64,000 nucleotides of DNA from Vibrio sp. 10N.261.45.E2 (GTDB taxonomy: Bacteria; Pseudomonadota; Gammaproteobacteria; Enterobacterales; Vibrionaceae), in NCBI RefSeq assembly GCF_002875705.1, contig NZ_MCZZ01000152.1, forward strand, positions 34,477 to 98,476, read 5' to 3'. The notes under the pieces were generated by a model. The model saw nothing but the letters and a program-made list of their open reading frames with translations. It was not told the origin of the DNA and did not search any database. The position numbers and the translations under genes are program-made. Shown in pieces: positions 1 to 8,934 of the stretch (positions are counted from its first letter, which is position 1; every line of letters begins with the position of its first letter).

Positions 1-1
1 A

Positions 2-658
2 CAATGGAATCTAACCGATTTTGATCATAAGAGTGCTCAGGTACTTTCATTTAAATCAGAGATCGAAAGCCAATCTACGTCTTTGGCGGCAGTGGCGACT
101 TATCACCTAGAGCAAGCGTCTGCGCTGCTTTCTGAGCAGCATTTAATGGCTGGCCCTACTGGTGAAACAAACGAGCTATATGCAGCCGGACGTGGCGTGG
201 CTTTGGTGATTGTTGATGATTGCCAAGACAAAGAGCCAGCACTGCAAACTGCTACAGCGATGATTACTGCAGCACTATTGGCAGGTAACAGTGTTCAATT
301 ATGCAGTGATGACGTGCAGTTCAATACCCTAATTGCAGATGCCGCGAAACAAGCGAATTTGCCAAGTAACTTAGTACAGGTTGCTTCGTATGATGCTGCT
401 CAACAGTTGCTATCTTGCGATGTACGGAGTGCTGGCTACGTCGGTAATTCACAAACGGCACAAGCTATCAATTTACAGCTTGCTAAGCGTGACGGTGCCA
501 TCGTCGGTTTAGTGGCTGAAACGGATCTGGCGACAATGAATGTTGCTCATGATCCACACCTTTCGCTGCGCTTCATTACCGAGCGTACGCGAACTATAAA
601 TATAACAGCCGTGGGCGGTAACGCGACCTTGCTCGAACTTGGAAGCGAAGCTCACTAA
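2..658 (+). CDS. putA: PutA, C-terminal end (partial)
   Basis: This is the last 218 codons of bifunctional proline dehydrogenase/1-pyrroline-5-carboxylate dehydrogenase, open from the first bases and so beginning outside the window. PutA oxidises proline to glutamate at the inner face of the membrane. The visible part lacks catalytic residues; it corresponds to the C-terminal domain of long PutA proteins, recognised by the 'GPTGE.N' segment, the 'RDGAIVG' stretch and the final 'GGNATLLELG' (E. coli ends 'GGNASLMTIG'). putP follows on the same strand, the usual pairing of catabolic enzyme and permease. The identification rests on the domain end plus context, because the enzymatic domains cannot be seen here. 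Confidence 0.9.
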   Translation, partial: QWNLTDFDHKSAQVLSFKSEIESQSTSLAAVATYHLEQASALLSEQHLMAGPTGETNELYAAGRGVALVIVDDCQDKEPALQTATAMITAALLAGNSVQLCSDDVQFNTLIADAAKQANLPSNLVQVASYDAAQQLLSCDVRSAGYVGNSQTAQAINLQLAKRDGAIVGLVAETDLATMNVAHDPHLSLRFITERTRTINITAVGGNATLLELGSEAH

Positions 659-734
659 CCTTCAGTAAAATTGGCTCTAAAGATCTTTGGTGTTTCCATT
701 TTTGGTTTCACCATGGTGCTTTGGAGCCTCAATA

Positions 735-788
735 CCTAACTCAATGCACTCGCTTGCCTTTTCGGTGAGTGTCTTGCATTGAATTAGG
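735..788 (+). promoter_or_regulatory. Long imperfect stem-loop in the putA-putP gap
   Basis: Bases 735-748 and 775-788 are inverted copies with 13 of 14 positions complementary, and an inner CACTC/GAGTG pair extends the stem. It ends 34 bases before the putP start and has no T run, so it looks like an mRNA structure (processing, stability or translational control) rather than a terminator. Confidence 0.55.
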
Positions 789-822
789 CATGGAAGGCTT
801 TCTACAAAATGAGGACTATCAA

Positions 823-2316
823 ATGATAGAAAACAGTTTTGCAATAACGACGACGTTCATTGCGTATCTAATTATGATGCTAGCGATCGGTGTTATTGCT
901 TACAAGCGTACATCTAACTCAACGGATTACTTCCTTGGTGGTCGTTCGTTAGGCCCTTGGCCTGCTGCACTTTCTGCTGGTGCATCAGACATGAGTGGTT
1001 GGTTGCTACTTGGCCTGCCTGGTTACGCGTACGCTGCTGGCTTTGAAGCATTCTGGCTTGCTGGTGGCCTACTTGTGGGTACTTGGGCAAACTGGTTAAT
1101 CAGTGCTAAACGTCTACGTACTTACAGTATTACTACTGAATCACTGACGCTGCCTGAATTCCTATCCCGTCGCTTCAACGATAATTCTAAGCTGATCCAA
1201 ACAATTTCTGCTTTCTTTATCCTTTTATTCTTCCTTTTCTACACAAGCTCAGGCTTGGTAGCAGGTGGTAAATTGTTTGAAACGGTATTCGGTCTAGATT
1301 ACACAACAGCGGTAATTATCGGTACCGTATGTGTGGTTTCGTACACCCTGTTTGGCGGTTTCCTAGCGGTATCTTGGACTGACTTAGTTCAAGGTCTACT
1401 GATGTCAGCGGCACTATTGATTGTACCAATCGCAGCAATGAACGGCGGTCTTGGTCAGCTATCGACTGACCTTCATAACATCAATCCAGAGCTACTCACG
1501 CTGTGGAATGATGCGAAAGGCGAGCCTCTTTCTGCTATTGCGATCATCTCGCTAGCTGCATGGGGTTTAGGTTACTTCGGTCAGCCACACATCCTTGCTC
1601 GTTTTAAAGCAACACGTACTAATAAAGACTTAGCAACAGCGCGTCGTATTGCGGTGGTATGGACTGCACTGTCTATGATTGGTGCAATGCTGGTGGGTCT
1701 TGTTGGTCTGATCTACGTGACGAACTCTGGCGCACCTAAGTTAGACGATGGCGAGAAGATCTTCATGCTTCTTGTGAACGCGATGTTCCACCCAGTAATC
1801 GCAGGTATCCTACTTGCTGCAATCCTAGCGGCAATCATGAGTACTGCGGATTCACAGCTTCTTGTTTCTTCATCTGCAATGGCAGAAGATCTGTACAAGC
1901 AAGTGCTTAAGAAAGATGCGACGTCTGAAGAGATCGTTCGTGTAGGCCGTTTCGCGGTTATCCTAATCTCTCTAATTGCACTTGTACTAGCGATGACGCC
2001 AGACAGTTCAGTACTAGGCCTTGTATCTTACGCATGGGCTGGTTTTGGTGCTGCATTCGGCCCTGCTATCGTATTGAGCCTGTACTGGTCTCGTATGAAC
2101 CGTAACGGCGCTCTAGCGGGTATCGTGGTTGGTGGTGTTACGATTGTACTTTGGAAGCAGTTCACGGGCGGTTGGTTTGATGTGTACGAAATCGTACCGG
2201 GAATCATCCTATCAACGATCTCTATCGTTGTTGTTAGCTTGATTACTGGCGAGCCAGAAGACGAAGTTAAGAAGCAACACGCTGAGTTCGAGAAGAACCT
2301 AGTTGAGCTAGACTAA
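823..2316 (+). CDS. putP: Sodium/proline symporter PutP
   Basis: Imports proline with Na+ across the inner membrane to feed PutA. The 497-residue protein is close to E. coli PutP (502) and has the solute:sodium symporter pattern of about 13 membrane segments. Recognisable stretches include 'GGRSLGPWPAALSAGASDMSG', 'GGFLAVSWTD', 'GWGLGYFGQPHILARF' and 'VSYAWAGFGAAFGP', all near-identical to PutP. I chose the ATG at 823 because it is preceded by GAGGA with a 7-base gap and gives the family N-terminus; an upstream in-frame GTG at 769 lies inside the intergenic stem-loop and would add 18 residues not seen in the family. A strong terminator follows. Confidence 0.95.
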   Translation: MIENSFAITTTFIAYLIMMLAIGVIAYKRTSNSTDYFLGGRSLGPWPAALSAGASDMSGWLLLGLPGYAYAAGFEAFWLAGGLLVGTWANWLISAKRLRTYSITTESLTLPEFLSRRFNDNSKLIQTISAFFILLFFLFYTSSGLVAGGKLFETVFGLDYTTAVIIGTVCVVSYTLFGGFLAVSWTDLVQGLLMSAALLIVPIAAMNGGLGQLSTDLHNINPELLTLWNDAKGEPLSAIAIISLAAWGLGYFGQPHILARFKATRTNKDLATARRIAVVWTALSMIGAMLVGLVGLIYVTNSGAPKLDDGEKIFMLLVNAMFHPVIAGILLAAILAAIMSTADSQLLVSSSAMAEDLYKQVLKKDATSEEIVRVGRFAVILISLIALVLAMTPDSSVLGLVSYAWAGFGAAFGPAIVLSLYWSRMNRNGALAGIVVGGVTIVLWKQFTGGWFDVYEIVPGIILSTISIVVVSLITGEPEDEVKKQHAEFEKNLVELD

Positions 2317-2365
2317 TTTACATTGTAAAACAGATGTGAATTAGCAAATAACATTAGCTAAAAAT

Positions 2366-2397
2366 AATAGAGTCACTTTGGTGGCTCTATTTTTTTT
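2366..2397 (+). terminator. Rho-independent terminator after putP
   Basis: Stem AATAGAGTCAC / GTGGCTCTATT with a 4-base loop (one G-U pair), followed by eight T. Confidence 0.9.
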
Positions 2398-2575
2398 GAC
2401 CATTTTCTAATGCATTCGACCTTTTGTTACGTTTACCAATTTGAAGCAGTGAGGATGGCCAACGACTTTAGTGACGTTGGTTCAGTCATAGTTCTAGGAT
2501 TGGAACATTTCAGTTCCTGCGGGGATACATTATTCTTGCTAAGAGCTGTGAATAAAAGAAATAGGAAGGTAAGCC

Positions 2576-3457
2576 GTGCCTAAAGTAATCCCGAACATTG
2601 GTTTCAATCATGAAAAAACGGCGCAAGCTGAATTGGAATTGGTGCCCTTGTCTCAGCTCTATTCAGAAAACAATATTAACCACGATCCTCAAATGCCACA
2701 TCGCGTTAGCTTCTTCCTGATTTTGTTTATCGAGCAAGGCTCTGGCACGCACATGGTCGACTTTAAGGACTACCCTTTTTGCAAAGGGAATGTGTTGTTC
2801 ATTCAAAGAGAGCAGGTGCACGCTTTTGATTTTAGTAGCAAGCCACAAGGCACTGCGGTTTTGTTTACTCAAGCGTTCTTAGACAGCGTTCACGCTAATA
2901 TGAAGCTGCCGAACTACACACCCACTCATTTGAACAAAGCGCACTCGGCATTATTGTCACTAGACGAGCCTCATCAAGATCGGACGCAAAGTCTATTACA
3001 ACAAATTATGGTGGAATTGAAACAGGTAGAACCTGATCCCTTGATTGTGATGTACCTGTTCTCAGCACTGGCATTGATTCTTCATCGATTGCGACCTGAA
3101 GTGAAGCAAGACGCCTTGAGCTTGCAGCAGAATATTAAGTTTGCCCGCTACTTTGAGCTTCTTCAAAATAACTATCTGCGCGTGCGTGATGCAAACTGGT
3201 ACGCTAATCAAATTAACACCACCTACAAGACATTCAATCAAGTGTGCAAAGTTGCAACGGGATTAACGGCTAAGCAGATCATCGACTCTTTTACCGTGTT
3301 AGAAATGAAACGTCAGCTGGTGGTGAGAAACATTACGTCTCAAAAAATGGCGTCTGACTTTGGTTTTGAAGACGCCAGTAACTTCGTTAAGTACTTCAAA
3401 AATTATACTCAAATGACGCCTAGTGAGTTTCAAAAAGATACTCAAAGCCGTCTCTAA
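2576..3457 (+). CDS. AraC-family transcriptional regulator
   Basis: A 293-residue regulator with an N-terminal sensing region (cupin-like, about 30-120, including 'GNVLFIQREQVHAFDF') and a C-terminal AraC-type double helix-turn-helix at about 190-290, ending in the typical 'SDFGFEDASNFVKYFKNYTQMTPSEFQ'-like block. The start is GTG, preceded by AGGAAGG. It lies about 260 bases after putP, past the putP terminator, so it has its own promoter. Vibrio vulnificus is known to use an AraC-type activator, PutR, for putAP; proximity suggests a similar role here, but the gene is downstream rather than upstream of the enzyme gene, so the link is inference. Confidence 0.85.
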   Translation: MPKVIPNIGFNHEKTAQAELELVPLSQLYSENNINHDPQMPHRVSFFLILFIEQGSGTHMVDFKDYPFCKGNVLFIQREQVHAFDFSSKPQGTAVLFTQAFLDSVHANMKLPNYTPTHLNKAHSALLSLDEPHQDRTQSLLQQIMVELKQVEPDPLIVMYLFSALALILHRLRPEVKQDALSLQQNIKFARYFELLQNNYLRVRDANWYANQINTTYKTFNQVCKVATGLTAKQIIDSFTVLEMKRQLVVRNITSQKMASDFGFEDASNFVKYFKNYTQMTPSEFQKDTQSRL

Positions 3458-3585
3458 TCGAATAGCTGTGATCGAACATGGATACAGTAAGGTTCGATAT
3501 CTACCATTTTTCTGCCTAAATACACTCTGCCGCGAATTTCTCTCGTTGATTAATATAGTTTCCAAGCCAACGAGAGGACTTAATA

Positions 3586-4449
3586 ATGAAAACAACAACC
3601 AACACATTCAAATCAACACTACTGACTGCTGGCGTATTAGCTGCTTCTGTCGTTACCGGTTCGGTGGTTGCTCAAGATCTATCTATTTAAGAAAAAGCTG
3701 TCGCGGTTATTTCAAGTATTGAAACGGGTGACGCGAAAGCAGTGAGCTACATTAATCCTGAAAAATACATCCAACATAACCTAGCGGTAGGTGATGGATT
3801 AGCAGGCTTTGGTGAAGTGTTGAAAATGCTTCCAGAAGGTTCAGCGAAAGCGCAAGTGAAGCGCTCATTTCAAGATGGCGACTATGTTGTCACTCATACC
3901 GAATATAACTTCTTTGGGCCAAAAGTCGGTTTTGATGTGTTCCGTTTTGAAGAAGGGCAGATAGTCGAGCATTGGGATAACCTGCAAGAAATTGCCAAAC
4001 CAAACGCAAGTGGACGAACTCAGTTAGATGGTGCGACTAAAGTCGTAGACCTTGATAAAACCAACAAGAATAAGCAGTTGGTCAGTGGCTTTGTTAAAGA
4101 CATTCTGATCGGCGGTGATATGTCGAAGATTAATAACTATATCGACAACGAAGACAGTGCCTACATACAGCACAACCCAGGTGTGGCCGATGGTCTAAGC
4201 GGTTTAGGTGAGGCTTTGGGGGCGTTAGCGGAAGCTGGCATGCCAATGGTTTATACCGATAATCATAAGATCTTGGGACAAGGAAACTTTGTGTTGTCGA
4301 TCAGTGAAGGTCAATTTATGAATAACCACGTCGCTTTTTATGATCTATTCCGTGTTGATAACGGCAAGATAGTTGAGCACTGGGACACAATCGAAATCAT
4401 TCCTGCTCGTTCAGAGTGGAAGAACGACAATGGTAAATTTGGCTTCTAA
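3586..4449 (+). pseudogene. Secreted two-domain NTF2/SnoaL-like protein interrupted by an in-frame TAA
   Basis: From ATG 3586 (after GAGAGGA) the frame encodes a signal peptide (hydrophobic 'TLLTAGVLAASVVTGSVVAQ'), then meets TAA at 3688-3690 (codon 35), and continues open to TAA at 4449. The part after the stop holds two similar SnoaL-like repeats: 'YIQHNLAVGDGLAGFGE' and 'YIQHNPGVADGLSGLGE', each later followed by 'IVEHWD'. A single CAA to TAA change would explain the break. A GTG at 3742 could restart translation but would give a protein without signal peptide and without a ribosome site. Substrate of the family here is unknown; these domains often bind small hydrophobic molecules. Could also be a sequencing error. 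Confidence 0.8.
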
Positions 4450-4485
4450 GTTGACGTCAGATAGAACCTGAATGATTTTATAAAT

Positions 4486-4516
4486 CGGCACTTTCATGAT
4501 GGGAGTGCCGTTTTTT
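4486..4516 (+). terminator. Terminator after the NTF2-like gene
   Basis: Stem CGGCACT / AGTGCCG with an 11-base loop and six T. Confidence 0.8.
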
Positions 4517-4774
4517 GTTGGTAGATTTAACGGTGGATCATGTTGAGGAGACGGTTTTACGGGGTTTTACAATGTAAATCGAAAACGATCATTCTGGATC
4601 GAGAAGTGAAAGATCAACCATCTTGATGACGTTTGATGTCAAAAAATGAAACAGAAAAGTGGCTGTTTTTTGAACTTAGCGCGCACTTTTGTGATTAGCT
4701 CGGTGAATTGTTGAACTGAATTGGACATGATGTGTCAATTGTCAGTAACCACTAAAGACCTATAGGACAAAGGT
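4517..4774. other. Gene-free stretch before the small zinc-ribbon gene
   Basis: Together with the terminator just before it, more than 300 bases lack a gene. It presumably holds the promoter of the downstream small gene; I see no convincing ORF or structured RNA. Confidence 0.4.
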
Positions 4775-4999
4775 ATGCCTGATCTCTATTGCAAAGGATG
4801 TAAAAAAACAACACTACATAAGTCTATAATGAAACGTTGTGAATCAGAGCCCGAGACAGCCTCTGGCCGTATGATGCAATGGACGTCAAAGCTATTTAGT
4901 GGAAATCTGTACTACGATATGGAAACTCAACACTTCTGTCGAACGTGTAACTGCCGTTGCGAAACAGGAAGTACTGTACCCCAAGTTGGTTTAGCTTAA
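4775..4999 (+). CDS. Small Cys-rich (zinc-ribbon-like) protein
   Basis: A 74-residue protein with two Cys pairs, 'CKGC' at residues 6-9 and 'CRTCNCRC' near 55-62, the layout of a treble-clef or zinc-ribbon fold that binds one Zn2+. It is cytoplasmic, with no signal peptide. An AGGACAAAGG stretch precedes the ATG. It is a single-gene unit closed by a strong terminator. I do not recognise a named family; likely a conserved Vibrio hypothetical. The paired cysteines and independent expression signals are why I regard it as a real gene. Confidence 0.7.
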   Translation: MPDLYCKGCKKTTLHKSIMKRCESEPETASGRMMQWTSKLFSGNLYYDMETQHFCRTCNCRCETGSTVPQVGLA

Positions 5000-5030
5000 T
5001 TCATAGTAAGTGCTTACTAACTTAGATCGA

Positions 5031-5056
5031 AAAACCTCCGTTTTAGGAGGTTTTTG
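5031..5056. terminator. Bidirectional terminator between two convergent small genes
   Basis: AAAACCTCC / GGAGGTTTT hairpin with T runs on both strands; serves the plus gene ending at 4999 and the minus gene ending at 5062. Confidence 0.9.
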
Positions 5057-5061
5057 CGTTT

Positions 5062-5232
5062 CTATGCAGCTTTTAGTGCTGGCTCTGTTTCAATGGCGTC
5101 GCCATCAATCTTCACATCCCAACCATAATTTGAGTATTCATTTGCTAGTGCTTGAGCGACATCTTTTGATACCGTTACGTGTGTCCATGAGCCAATACCG
5201 TAAGGTTTATATGCGAGTTCTTGCGTTTTCAT
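5062..5232 (-). CDS. Small 56-residue hypothetical protein
   Basis: Reading the minus strand from ATG (complement of 5230-5232) to TAG (5062-5064) gives a 56-residue soluble protein beginning MKTQELAYKPYGIGSW and containing 'VSKDVAQALANEYSNYGWDV'. An AAAGGA ribosome site lies about ten bases upstream, and the shared terminator at 5031-5056 closes it. The composition is typical of a folded alpha/beta mini-protein with an amphipathic helix (residues 21-37). No function is recognisable. The plus-strand frame across the same bases has no comparable start signals. Confidence 0.65.
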   Translation of the reverse strand: MKTQELAYKPYGIGSWTHVTVSKDVAQALANEYSNYGWDVKIDGDAIETEPALKAA

Positions 5233-5511
5233 AATAGAGTCATCCTTTCTCTTTGATAATTCTATTATTCACTTTGGCCTATATCCTTTCTTTCGTTTCC
5301 GGCTCAACTTATTTGTTAATCGGGTCATTTCTATAATAATTTGTTAATTACCAGAGTTTGATTTATAAGGGTTATTATCTATTTGTATGTATTTATATTT
5401 GGTGTGAATATTACCCGCGCATTTAGTTTTTTAAATGTGTGAGCGAGGTTTTCTTCGATTGCTCTTGGTATGGAATATACTGAGCGGAATTTAGATAGTT
5501 TAAGGAATGTT

Positions 5512-6000
5512 ATGTCTCAGCATCAGCTCGATCGTATCGATAAAGAGATACTAAGAATTCTGCATATGAAAGGGCGTTTGCCTGTTGTTGAACTGGCAAA
5601 GCAGGTCAACCTCACGACGTCACCTTGTTCAGATAGACTCAAGCGATTGGAGAAAGAGGGCTACATCACGGGCTATCATGCTGAGCTTTGTTCTGAAAAG
5701 CTGGGACTCGATGTTCAAGTCTTTATCCATATCCGTCTCGACCAGACGAGCTTTTCGATCTTCGACAAATTTGCCCAAGCGGTTGAAATGATGCCCGAAG
5801 TGGAAGAGTGCTATTCATTGTCGGGAGACTTCGACACCATGATTAAGGTTCGAGTGAAAGACATGAAAGCGTACCAAGCGTTTATGGCAACTAAGTTGGG
5901 TACCTTACCTGGTGTGATTCAAACCCGCAGTGAAGTCGTGATAGAAGAGCACAAAAAGGGCTTTGGGGTGAACCCTGAATTATTGGCGACCTTGAAGTAA
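5512..6000 (+). CDS. Lrp/AsnC-family transcriptional regulator
   Basis: A 162-residue leucine-responsive-type regulator: N-terminal helix-turn-helix (about 5-65, 'LDRIDKEILRILHMKGRLPVVELAKQ', split DNA-reading helix 'TTSPCSDRLKRLEKEGYI') followed by the RAM ligand/oligomerisation domain (about 70-150, 'EVEECYSLSGDFDTMIKVRV'). Such proteins bind DNA as octamers and sense amino acids. The ATG at 5512 has AAGGA five bases upstream and gives the family length; an ATG at 5470 would add 14 extra residues. Target genes cannot be told from the sequence; putA/putP and the CtlX-like gene are amino-acid-related neighbours. Confidence 0.9.
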   Translation: MSQHQLDRIDKEILRILHMKGRLPVVELAKQVNLTTSPCSDRLKRLEKEGYITGYHAELCSEKLGLDVQVFIHIRLDQTSFSIFDKFAQAVEMMPEVEECYSLSGDFDTMIKVRVKDMKAYQAFMATKLGTLPGVIQTRSEVVIEEHKKGFGVNPELLATLK

Positions 6001-6020
6001 ACGTGCTTCTTAACGGGATA

Positions 6021-6052
6021 AAAAAATGGAAGCTCATGAGCTTCCATTTTTT
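6021..6052. terminator. Bidirectional terminator between lrp-like gene and DUF445 gene
   Basis: Perfect 14-base inverted repeat (AAAAAATGGAAGCT and its complement) around a CATG loop, T runs on both strands; separates convergent genes. Confidence 0.95.
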
Positions 6053-6092
6053 GTTGAACGTTAGATCGAGCAATCCGATAAATTTATCCGGT

Positions 6093-6797
6093 CTACAAGG
6101 TAATTGCTGCAGAAATGAGACCAATCACACCACCGAATACACCGCCCCAAACGACCAACCAACCAAGGTGTTTCTTGATCATGGTCTGAACCATCTCTTT
6201 AACTAGCTTTGGTGTTAGTTCATTCAAGCGCTGATCGATGATCGCTTCAATGTTCTCTTTAATTTCATCCATCATAGCAGGCGATTCTAGTTCGTCCTTA
6301 ATGGCATTTTTTACAGAGTCACTTTTACTGATTTCAATCACAGACTCTTGCATCTTCTCAACAAACGGCGCTTTCATTGGCTCTAGCGCCTCTGTGCCAC
6401 CAAACATTGCCAACATACCACCAAATTGTGAGTTCTCGATAACATGCACTAATGAATCGAATGCAGGGTTAAAGTCGATCTTCTGAATAACAGGTTCTAG
6501 GTTGAGTGATTTTCCTGTCATCTCACTGCTTAGGAAACGGTCGATGTTACTTTCTGTAAAGAACTGCTCCATCATCAGTTGTTTGATAGCTGCTTTGAAC
6601 TCTTCAAAGCGCGCAGGAATAACGCCAGAACCGTATAGGCCGGGTACTTTCTCGAACAACATGTGAATTGCAAGCCAGTTGGTGATGGCACCAGAAAATG
6701 CGAATAGGCCTGCGTAAAGCAAGTATTGGTTTGCTGTCGCATAGCCGCCAGCAAGCAGTGCTAACGCGATGACGTTAGTTAAGACACTTTTGTTCAT
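6093..6797 (-). CDS. DUF445-family membrane protein
   Basis: 234 residues with two N-terminal membrane segments (about 5-45, containing 'GAITNWLAIHMLFEK', the family hallmark), a long soluble helical middle (about 60-205), and a C-terminal membrane segment (about 208-232, 'LVVWGGVFGGVIGLI'). This is the architecture of DUF445 proteins, whose role is unknown. It is a single gene on the minus strand, ending 40 bases from the bidirectional terminator. The soluble part is rich in Glu/Lys and may form a coiled bundle facing the cytoplasm or periplasm. Confidence 0.85.
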   Translation of the reverse strand: MNKSVLTNVIALALLAGGYATANQYLLYAGLFAFSGAITNWLAIHMLFEKVPGLYGSGVIPARFEEFKAAIKQLMMEQFFTESNIDRFLSSEMTGKSLNLEPVIQKIDFNPAFDSLVHVIENSQFGGMLAMFGGTEALEPMKAPFVEKMQESVIEISKSDSVKNAIKDELESPAMMDEIKENIEAIIDQRLNELTPKLVKEMVQTMIKKHLGWLVVWGGVFGGVIGLISAAITL

Positions 6798-6916
6798 GGT
6801 TGATCTCTAGAAAGAAGTTTGCGCGCATTTTAAGAAAAAAATGCTAAGAAAAAAACAAAATGATCGATGAAGTTTATCGGACAGGTAGGTAAAAGCGCCA
6901 AATAGCTGGCATAAAA

Positions 6917-6946
6917 AAGGCTAGCCTCCCCCCGAAGTCTAGCCTT
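6917..6946 (-). terminator. Terminator after the ABC exporter
   Basis: AAGGCTAG / CTAGCCTT hairpin; read on the minus strand it is followed by six T. Confidence 0.85.
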
Positions 6947-7083
6947 ATTCCAGAACGCGCAAGCGAGGCGTCTTTGTTATTAATGTCATTATATAATTAC
7001 GACATGACATTCTGCTATGTGTAATTTACCAATAGTTAACAAATTGGTGTGAATTACGCCGCATTTTTAAAATAGCACAAAAA

Positions 7084-8934
7084 TTAAGCGTCTGTCGCTT
7101 GCTCAAGATCGTCCGCAATGAAGCCACCGGTTTGGTGATTCCAAAGCTGAGCATAGATACCATTTTGGTTAATCAGCTCTTGGTGTGTGCCTTCTTCTAC
7201 GATATTACCTGCATCAAGCACAATCAGGCGATCCATCGCAGCAATGGTCGATAGGCGGTGTGCAATCGCGATAACCGTTTTACCTTCCATTAGCTCAATC
7301 AAACTCTCTTGAATAGCTGCTTCTACCTCTGAATCGAGTGCAGACGTTGCTTCATCGAGAACAAGTAGTGGCGCATTTTTCAAAAGAACACGTGAGATAG
7401 CGACACGTTGACGTTGCCCACCAGAAAGCTTAACGCCTCTTTCACCTACTTGAGCATCGTAACCAACGTTGCCAAACGGGTCGGTAAGCGTTTCGATAAA
7501 CTCGTGCGCGTGTGCTTGTTTAGTTGCGGCATACACTTCTTCATCTGATGCGTCAGGACGACCGTAAAGAATGTTGTCTTTGATCGAACGGTGCAGCAGT
7601 GAAGTATCTTGGGTCACCATGCCGATGTTGCTGCGCAACGAGTCTTGGGTAACACTCGAAATTTCTTGGTCATCAATCAGGATGCGACCACTTTCTACAT
7701 CGTGGAAACGCAGCAGTAAGTTAACTAATGTCGACTTACCTGCACCTGAACGGCCAACCAAACCTACTTTTTCACCCGGTTTGATGTTGAGGTTTAGGTT
7801 GTTAATTACCCCCTTATTTTCGCCGTAGTTGAAGCTCACGTTGTCGAAGTTGATACCGCCTTGTGGAACTTTCAGTGGTTCGGCATCTTTCTTATCTTCA
7901 ATAGCGATAGGCTTAGACAGAGTTTTGATACCATCAATTACTGTTCCAAGATTTTCAAACAGACCGCCGATTTCCCACATGATCCATTTCGACATGCCGT
8001 TAATACGCAAAGCCAAGCTCACTGCAATCGCAATTGCACCCACGGTGATCGCGCTGTCTAGCCACAGGTAAATAGAGATCCCCGCAATACTGAATACCAA
8101 CAGGTAGTTAGCGAACTCAACACAGATGTTGAAGCCAGTTACCAAGCGCATTTGACGATGTACAGTATCTAAGAAGCCTTCCATGCCTTCTTCGGCATAT
8201 TCAGTTTCTCTTTTGCTGTGTGAGAACAGTTTTACGGTTGCGATGTTGGTGTAGCTATCAACAATACGCCCTGTCATCAATGAGCGAGCATCCGCCTGCT
8301 CTGACGACACGTCCTTGAGCTTCGGTACGTAGTACAGCTGAATACCGATGTAGACGAACAACCAAATCAACATAGGAGCCATTAAGCGCCAATCCGATTC
8401 TGCAAGCATGAATAGCATCGCCGTGAAGTAAACCGTTACGTAGACAAACACATCGACCATTTTGGTCACGGTCTCACGCACCGCGAGCGAGGTTTGCATT
8501 ACTTTGGTGGCGACACGTCCGGCAAAGTCATCTTGATAGAACGACAAACTTTGCTTTAAAAGGTAGCGGTGCGCTAACCAACGAATCGACATTGGGTAGT
8601 TGCCCAGCAACGTTTGGTGAAGCAAGAGCGAGTAAACACTGATCAAGATTGGCATCACAACCAACAGCAAAACACCTAACCCCATTAGTGTCGATTGGTT
8701 GTCTGCTAAGAAAGTGTCTGGGTTGCTGGTTGATAGCCAGTCAACCAGTTGCCCCATGTAACCGAACAACGCGACTTCGATGATCGCGATGGTCATGCTC
8801 ATCAATCCGAGCAAGATCAACGGTTTCTCGAAACCTCGAGTGTAATGGCGGCAGAATGCCAATATTCCAGTAGGAGGTTGTATCGGCTCTCCCTTTGGAA
8901 AGGCTTCAGTAAAGCCTTCAAATTTCTTGTACAT
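7084..8934 (-). CDS. ABC exporter (fused permease-ATPase)
   Basis: A 616-residue half-transporter of the MsbA/MdlB type: six-helix membrane domain (about 30-330) and nucleotide-binding domain (about 365-600) with Walker A 'GRSGAGKST', signature 'LSGGQRQRV', Walker B 'LLVLDEATSALD' and switch His in 'IAIAHRLST'. It would dimerise in the inner membrane and export lipids, peptides or drugs; the substrate is not readable. It is transcribed alone; its upstream region carries a 21-base direct repeat and a small hairpin. The ATG is preceded by 'AAAGGGAAATCT' on the minus strand. Confidence 0.9.
   Translation of the reverse strand: MYKKFEGFTEAFPKGEPIQPPTGILAFCRHYTRGFEKPLILLGLMSMTIAIIEVALFGYMGQLVDWLSTSNPDTFLADNQSTLMGLGVLLLVVMPILISVYSLLLHQTLLGNYPMSIRWLAHRYLLKQSLSFYQDDFAGRVATKVMQTSLAVRETVTKMVDVFVYVTVYFTAMLFMLAESDWRLMAPMLIWLFVYIGIQLYYVPKLKDVSSEQADARSLMTGRIVDSYTNIATVKLFSHSKRETEYAEEGMEGFLDTVHRQMRLVTGFNICVEFANYLLVFSIAGISIYLWLDSAITVGAIAIAVSLALRINGMSKWIMWEIGGLFENLGTVIDGIKTLSKPIAIEDKKDAEPLKVPQGGINFDNVSFNYGENKGVINNLNLNIKPGEKVGLVGRSGAGKSTLVNLLLRFHDVESGRILIDDQEISSVTQDSLRSNIGMVTQDTSLLHRSIKDNILYGRPDASDEEVYAATKQAHAHEFIETLTDPFGNVGYDAQVGERGVKLSGGQRQRVAISRVLLKNAPLLVLDEATSALDSEVEAAIQESLIELMEGKTVIAIAHRLSTIAAMDRLIVLDAGNIVEEGTHQELINQNGIYAQLWNHQTGGFIADDLEQATDA

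Noticed and set aside
769..822. Longer PutP start at GTG 769
   Set aside because: It lies inside the stem-loop, lacks a ribosome site, and adds 18 residues absent from PutP relatives; ATG 823 has GAGGA.
3742..4449. GTG 3742 as start of an intact NTF2-like gene
   Set aside because: No ribosome site, and the upstream frame holds a signal peptide continuous with it apart from one TAA; a broken gene is the better reading.
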